Made by a program: the position numbers and the translations under genes. A DNA stretch of 9,321 bases from Lachnospiraceae bacterium (GTDB lineage Bacteria > Bacillota_A > Clostridia > Lachnospirales > Lachnospiraceae): assembly GCA_017540915.1 (NCBI GenBank), contig JAFYAD010000200.1, forward strand, positions 1-9,321. Reading direction: 5' to 3'. Shown in pieces: positions 1 through 6,400 of this stretch. The notes below the pieces were generated by a model. It had not been told where the DNA came from. It worked only from the letters and a program-made list of their open reading frames with translations, and did not search any database. Each line of letters starts with the position of its first letter. Position 1 is the first letter of the stretch.

Positions 1-340
1 GATCTTCCAGCAGGCCTGCGCCTTTACCCTTTGTCACAACTGTTGAAGAGGGACATCCCGCATTAAGATTCACCTCTCCGTATCCCTCATCGTAAAGCAT
101 CCGGGCCGCCCACACAAAGCCTTTTGCGTCTGCCGTCAGGATCTGCGGCACCAGGCGATCCTCAAAAGGTACAACTCCATTTATATCCCGTTTCTTGACG
201 GTATGAGCACCGCTCACCGCTATAAACGGCGAAAAATACCTGTCCGGTTCATCATAGACTTCTTTGTGAACCATTCTGTATGTTTTGGAAGTGATGCCCT
301 CCATTGGCGCGAAATATATTTTTTCCAAGTTCCTATCCAT
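1..340 (-). CDS. tRNA-dihydrouridine synthase (Dus family), N-terminal part
   Basis: The reading frame from 340 downwards runs off the window edge after 113 codons, giving the N-terminal third of a protein family usually about 310-340 residues long. Dus enzymes are FMN- and NADPH-dependent and reduce uridine to dihydrouridine in the tRNA D-loop or variable region. Visible signatures are the FMN-binding APMEGIT at residues 11-17 near the start of the TIM barrel, and NLNAGCPS at 91-98, whose Cys96 corresponds to the family's catalytic general acid. It is followed by a Lys/Gly-rich stretch, TKGKGAGLL. The GCPS context looks closest to DusB/DusC-type enzymes, but the subfamily cannot be fixed from this part. 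Start chosen at 340 because GGAAGG lies 9 bases upstream. An in-frame ATG at 367 would add nine residues but has no Shine-Dalgarno. It lies 76 bases after the giant gene on the same strand, so cotranscription is possible. Confidence 0.93.
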   Translation of the reverse strand, partial: MDRNLEKIYFAPMEGITSKTYRMVHKEVYDEPDRYFSPFIAVSGAHTVKKRDINGVVPFEDRLVPQILTADAKGFVWAARMLYDEGYGEVNLNAGCPSSTVVTKGKGAGLLED

Positions 341-349
341 AAACAAAAA

Positions 350-355
350 CCTTCC
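350..355 (-). promoter_or_regulatory. Ribosome binding site of the Dus gene
   Basis: GGAAGG on the minus strand, nine bases before the ATG at 340. It decides for this start over the in-frame ATG at 367, which has no purine-rich stretch at the right distance. Confidence 0.6.
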
Positions 356-368
356 GCCGCTGCTCATT

Positions 369-397
369 CATGCAAGCATGATTCGGATCATTGATCC
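369..397 (-). repeat. Two adjacent small palindromes in the giant gene-Dus gap
   Basis: GGATCA-A-TGATCC (397 to 385) and CATGC-TT-GCATG (380 to 369) are perfect inverted repeats of six and five base pairs with almost no loop, four bases apart. Neither is followed by a run of T, so they do not form an intrinsic terminator. With such short loops they would make poor RNA hairpins; as DNA they could be protein-binding half-site pairs, or chance. The gap shows no other signal besides the Dus ribosome binding site. Confidence 0.4.
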
Positions 398-416
398 TGC
401 TGACTGCCTGAACTCC

Positions 417-3400
417 TCAAATCATACCCATCTCATGCGGGTTTTTTAACACCTTCTTTAGCTTTGCAGGTTTCTGCTTATCTACTACATTTTTGAGCAC
501 CTTATCCCTCAATCTGCCTGTGGCAATATCCTGTTCAAGCCTTTCGGCATTGAAATTTGTGCCCTCCAGACATCTGCTTGCGGTGACATAATCAAGGATC
601 TTATTCTGCGTATCCATCAGATCATACTGCCCCGCCACAATCCCCTGCAATGCCTTGATGTTCTTAGGCTGCGAGAAAACCTGCGCTATGATCACCTGTG
701 CAAGTCTCTGATATTTTTCAGCATCACCTGCCCCCTCTGCCCGGACAAAATTCATAAAGCCGCCTTCGCCGTATGCGTTGTATTTCTCCTGATACTCCTT
801 TTGCAAGGCATCAGCATCCTCTTTTACTTCGTTCCATCGGTTTGTAAAATCGTCTGGATAAGCCTTTGCGACAGCCTTAAACGCCGCGTTATTTTCCAGC
901 TTCTCGACCTCTGCGCTGAAATGATCTTTAAAGTGCTGTCTGGCCTGCTCTAAATAGTTGGGAATATTTCCCGCATTGCCGGTCGTAAGAGCTTCATTGC
1001 CCAAAAGCAGCCCGATATATTTTCTTGCGACTACCTCCTGTGCACACTGTTTGACAGTCATATTTTCAATCGGCTTCAGATAATGCTCCTGTCCCAGATA
1101 GAGATGCTTTTCATCCACTTTTCTGTCAATCTTCCCTGCTATATCCGTGATGATTTTCATAACATCCCTTGCATACAGATCAAGCTGCTCATCCTGCTTC
1201 TGTACAGTGGCTTCATTCTCAATAGCAGCGTTTCCATTCACTCCCACACGCTCCGCAAATGCATTGCCTGCAATACGCAGTCCTGCGAGAGAAGCATTCT
1301 GCAAAGTTCCGTTTACTTCAATACCGTGAGCTGAGCCGGAAACCCATCCTCTCACGATCTGCTGTTTCGCTGCCTCATTAAGGATTGTGGTTTCAGCCCC
1401 TGCCGCAATACGGTACCCCTCCACAATATAATCCGGTGCTCCCGGCCGGGTTTGTTTTGCCTTGGTTTTAGAAGACTCTGCATAAAGCTTTGATCTGTTA
1501 TATGCCACGGTCATGGCATTCATGATCTCACTTTCCGTGCTTTGATCCTTCTTAAGCGTTTCTGAAAGCTTTTTAAGCCCCTCAAACATCATTTCGAACT
1601 GAGTATACAACCTCTGCTGTGCATTCTGCTGTTGCAGATCCTGCTGATTTCCGTTTGGCTGTGCATTCTGCTGCTCGGCTGAAAGCTCAGGCACGGTATG
1701 CTTCAGTTCCTTGACCCATGCATCCACTCTGGCGGTAAAATTCTCACGCCAAATTTCATACTGCCTTAGATTCGAGCGGAAGACCGCATAGTCAGCCCTC
1801 TCCTTTTCATGCTCTGCCGGCTGCGGCAGCTGCTCCTCGTGAACCTCCTGATGCTGAATGACATTCGGATCCTGTTTCTCTGGAACCTCCTGTTTTTTCC
1901 CGTCGCCCTTCCGGTTCTCCTTGAATTCTTCTTTTTGGGGTTCCTCTTTTACAAGTCCTTCTTTTACGGGTTCTATCTTTTCCGGCTCCTTCTTTTCAGG
2001 CTCCTTCTTTTCAGGTTCTTCCTTTACAGGTTCTTCCTGCACCTTGGTCGAATACACCTGCTTATACGTGTTTACTGCCTGAACGGCATCCTCAAACTGT
2101 GGCGTTCGGTTTGCCGCATCCGTCATGTTCATCGCCAAAAGCAGTTCGTTAAAGATGCGGTCTACCCTGTGATAGGCCTCCGGGTTATCCTCACGTGTGC
2201 CAGCCGGCTTTCCCAGAATTTTCAGGTGATCGATAAAATCTTGCATGGCATCTGCCGGTGCTTCATAAGCCCCCTCTGTGTATAGCCCGTCATAAAGCTT
2301 TCCGAAAAACGCTTTATCCTCTTTGCTATCCCAGCCATACTTCGCAAACCAGCTCACAAACTCTTCACGGAGGCTCAGATTTTCCGCCTCTTTCTTCTGA
2401 CGCTTCTCCTCCTTTTCCTTTGCTACACGATCCAGTCTTTCCTGCCACAATCTGTTGTATGCTTCCTCGAAGGTCGGCACCTTGTCTTCCTTCGGTCGGT
2501 AGCCTTTAAACTTCTTTGCCCGCTCCTTTTCCTGATCTGCAAGTTGTTCATAAAACTCCACTTCATTTCGTGCTTCTTTGCGAGTGTAATTCTCAGCTTT
2601 TTGGTCTTCTTTCCGTTCGTTCTCCAGTGCCTTCTGTTTTTTTCTTTCGCTTCTTTTTGCCAACACCTGCCGACGCTTTTCGATCCGCTCTTTCAGATCA
2701 TAGACTTTGTAAATTCCCGACGATACCTTAGCTGTCAGCTTTTCGCCTTCCTGTACAAGTTCAAGACCTCCGTATGCAAGCGCGCCCCAGTCTGCCGATG
2801 CGGCAAGCCGCATGATATAAGCCTTTTCATACCGAATCCTCTCTGCCTCCGTAAGAGCCTTATCTCCCAAAAGGACATTGACAACAGAGCTTACGGATAC
2901 ATCGCCTCCGAACTCCCCGCCATCGCCGTACCAGTTGCGCACGCGGAAACCGGCAAGCAATCCTGAACTCCCTGTCACATCAAGTACCGTTTTCTCCTTC
3001 AGCGCCAGATTTGCAAACAATCTGTCAAACGCTTCCTCGCTTTGATCAAGCTCCTCCCCGGTAAGAGCCCGGAGATCCTGAATTTTACCCTGCTCATATG
3101 GTCTCGATCCGTCAAACTTTCCCACTGCAACTTCAAACAGTTGCTGAGCCTCTGTGATACGATCTATGGCTTTACCCTTGCCCTGAGCCTTGTCATCCTG
3201 CTGCCTGTCATGAACCTTCGCCTCATATAAAAATGTCCTGTCTTCATCAAAGGCTGTCACGCCATTCTTTCCAGCAACTGTACCATATCCGGTGAGGAAC
3301 CCTTCCAACGTCGCAACCTTCGTCCAGGATGAGAATACATCGTCGATATGCTCGCCAATATAGACCGCGAGACCGGCCGCACCGGGCTCCTTCAGCTTGC

Positions 3401-6400
3401 CGACTGCCGTTGCACACATTTTGCCATACCATCCGGCATTTTCAATCGTCTGTTTGCGATCTTCTGAATACGGATGGTCTCTGAAAGCCTTCAGAAAACG
3501 CTGACCCAGATCCTGTTGCTCCTCTATACTGAACGTATCGATCCGGGCAAAGTCTTCCGGCGACATCTTCTCTTCACTCAGACAATAGATAGCGAAAATC
3601 GTGATGAGCTTTGGATCTTGCAGTCTGTTCTTTGCCTCCTTTAGGATACCGGCTTTATCCAATATCCGGCTGAACATATTCCGACCATCCTCAGTCCTTA
3701 TCCCCAGTATCCTGTCCATATCGATATAAGGCATTTTGATAACCTGTTCTGCTGCGGGCTTGATCTCCTGTTCCTGTGGCTTGACCTCCTGCTCCTGCGG
3801 CTTGATCTCCTGCTCCTGCGGCTTAATTTCGGGCTCCGGCTCATCCTCATTGATGACCATCCAGTCGATACAGGTCTTTTTCAGTTCAGCGAACACTTTG
3901 ACAAAGTCAGGCTCCGTTCCCAGCTGTTGTTCTGTCTTTCCCGAGAAATCCACATCGCGGAAATGTTTTCCCGCAAGCTGGTGGCGCACTTCCTTTTCCA
4001 CATCCTTCCACCTGTATGGTGACTCCTCGCCGGGATGTTCATCCGTATACTCCTGTGTTAAGGCGCCGATCACCTTCATGGTCGCGTCTAACGCAGTGTC
4101 ACATTTTTGAGGATTAAATTGATTCCATACCGTAATACCCTTCAGATGCCTTGCATCATGAACATATACTCCTCCATGGCCCGGATCGGCAATACGGTAT
4201 ACCTCATCCATTTCCGGATCCGGGATCGGATGTGCTTCGGCATAATCCTGAATATTTCTGCACACCAGGTCAAAGCAGGCCCCGTCAATCTCCTTGAAAA
4301 AGCCTGTCATTGCCTCATCTGTGCCAAGCTGTTTCGCGTAATTATACTGGTCGATCAGGTTTTTCAATACGGATGGGATCACCGCCTGGGAATAGTAAGC
4401 CGGTCCGTTCTCCTGATAATGAGGATAAAACCGGGTCATATAGCAGAAGGCCCGGTAGCTGTCCTTATACATATCATGGATGCGCTTACGGTCATTAGGC
4501 TTAGGGTTACTGTCCTTGAACGATGCACCAATCTCCCCGTTTATCTTTTGCTCGTCTTCTTTCAGTTTTTTTGTAAGATACTCCTCATAGACCGCCAGCT
4601 TTAAGAAGCTGTGGAGGTACATGCTGGTCGCCTCATAATTGGTCGGATAATCCTCCACTTTGTTATTGCCTAATTTTTTCCCTTTCCTGAGCATGGCTCC
4701 CGCATTGGCCACCTTCATCTCCGCAACAATCTTTTTCCCATTCTTTATGATAGTCTGCGCCTTCGGAGAGAGTCTGGGCTTATCCGTATCTTTATAATAT
4801 CTGGAGCCACCCAGGTCATCGCGATACCGGTAAATGGTATCCATCATTTCCAGGATCATCTTTGCCTTGGGACTTGTCGCCATCAGGCGCTCTTCCATCT
4901 CCACCGCCATGTCATCGCTGCCGAATACACTGTATTCCCTGCCCGGAAAGAGTTCCGCCTTTTTTGCAGTGACTTCCTCTATAGTGACAACAGTCTGCTT
5001 TGCCGCCTCACTGTTCGGATCCACGCCTTTATCGCGCAATACGGCATTTAAGCTTTCCTCATAGACCTTTTTTCTTTCCGCATAGAAATGATCCGTATTG
5101 TGGAGATCTGACTCGGCAGTTGACAGCGCCAGCGACATCTCAACGCGAACCTTCTGATACTCGGCATTGCTCATCAGATGGCGCTTACCGTCATAAATCT
5201 CCATTCCGGCACGGGCATAGCGATGTTCCGCGGCCGCTTTTTCATACGCAAGACGATCCGCATTGTCCTTGTGATCCCTTTCCGCTTCCAGAACCTCCAG
5301 ATCCCTGATACGCTCAGCCCGCTTCAGGGAATAAGTAAAGATAACCTTCTCCTTTTCCTGTGCTTTTTGCTCTTTCCCCTCTGCCAGAAGCCTTTCGCGG
5401 TCCTTTTCAAGCTTATTGATCGCCCCGGTGATTGCCGTAATACGATCTTGGTTCAAGATAAAGGGATCCTTGAGATCAGCCTTCTCTCTATTTACCACCC
5501 TTTGGATCATCTTATCCTTATAGCCAAGTGCGCGCTGAGGTTCTGTAAGATTCAGGATGTCTACACACTTCTTTGAAAAATCATTCCATTCCGTTACGGT
5601 ATCCAGATAAGCGCATATGGCGTCATTCATCTGAAACAGATTGCTGAAGAAGAATTTTCTGTCAAGGTCCACTTTGGGATTCAAACCCGCATCGTGCTCC
5701 ATGAGATATCCGTAATTGAACTTTACATCCTTTAAATCTGCCTTATTTCCCGCAAATACCTTCATGGCATCCACGCAGGCACGCAACTTAGTCGGAGCCT
5801 GGTCAGGAGCTTTTATCCCCTCTGCCGCTTTTTTGATCTCATCAAAATTCTCCTCGGACATTTTGAGTATCTGTTCCCGATCCTCTCCACATCTCTCATA
5901 CGGCCTGTTATTTTCCATCGCTTTTTCGATTTCTCGCAGGGCATCCGTCTTTTCTTTGCTGTCGGCAGCTTTTTCAGCAATTGCTCTGGCCTGACGTAAC
6001 ATAGAGCCTGCCAGCTTGTATTTGAAATCGTCATCCCTGCTTTTTTTACCGGGATATTGGGGATCGGTTCCGTTTTTTAAGTTTTTGTAGAACAAAAGAT
6101 TGCCCTGATCTCCATCCAGGGCATCCCTGAGACGTAATATCGCTCTGATGGCTTCTCCTGAAACCATATCCCATGTTGCTCGAATGTCAAACAGCTCCGT
6201 TTCCGTTTCCTTCTCCCGCTCAATCTTCGCTGCCGCATCCAGGATCCGTTGATGGGATTCCGTCCTCTGTTCTGCAGGAATCTTTTTCATCAAACCTGCC
6301 AATTCGACAATCCTGTCCTTGCTATGTCTTTTCTTTACCTCCTGATCGTTTTGAACCTGAACATCAGCATCGTTTTGAATCTGAGCATCATCATAATTTG

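Noticed and set aside
385..397. GGATCAATGATCC as the terminator hairpin of the giant gene.
   Set aside because: The loop is too small, the stem short, and no T run follows on the minus strand.
1809..2285. Plus-strand frame of 158 codons with a hydrophobic, Phe/Leu-rich translation resembling a membrane protein.
   Set aside because: It is the complement of the Lys/Glu/Pro repeat region of the giant gene: GAA/AAG codons read backwards as TTC/CTT give Phe/Leu runs. It has no supporting homology.
3759..3842. Regularly spaced 21-base repeats that could suggest a CRISPR array or iterons.
   Set aside because: The units are directly adjacent without spacers, too short for CRISPR, and in frame in a coding sequence encoding PQEQEIK repeats.
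4107..4604. Longest plus-strand frame inside the giant gene (165 codons).
   Set aside because: It lies wholly opposite a well-supported 8.4-kb frame, shows no recognisable family and has no protein-like composition. It is a shadow frame.
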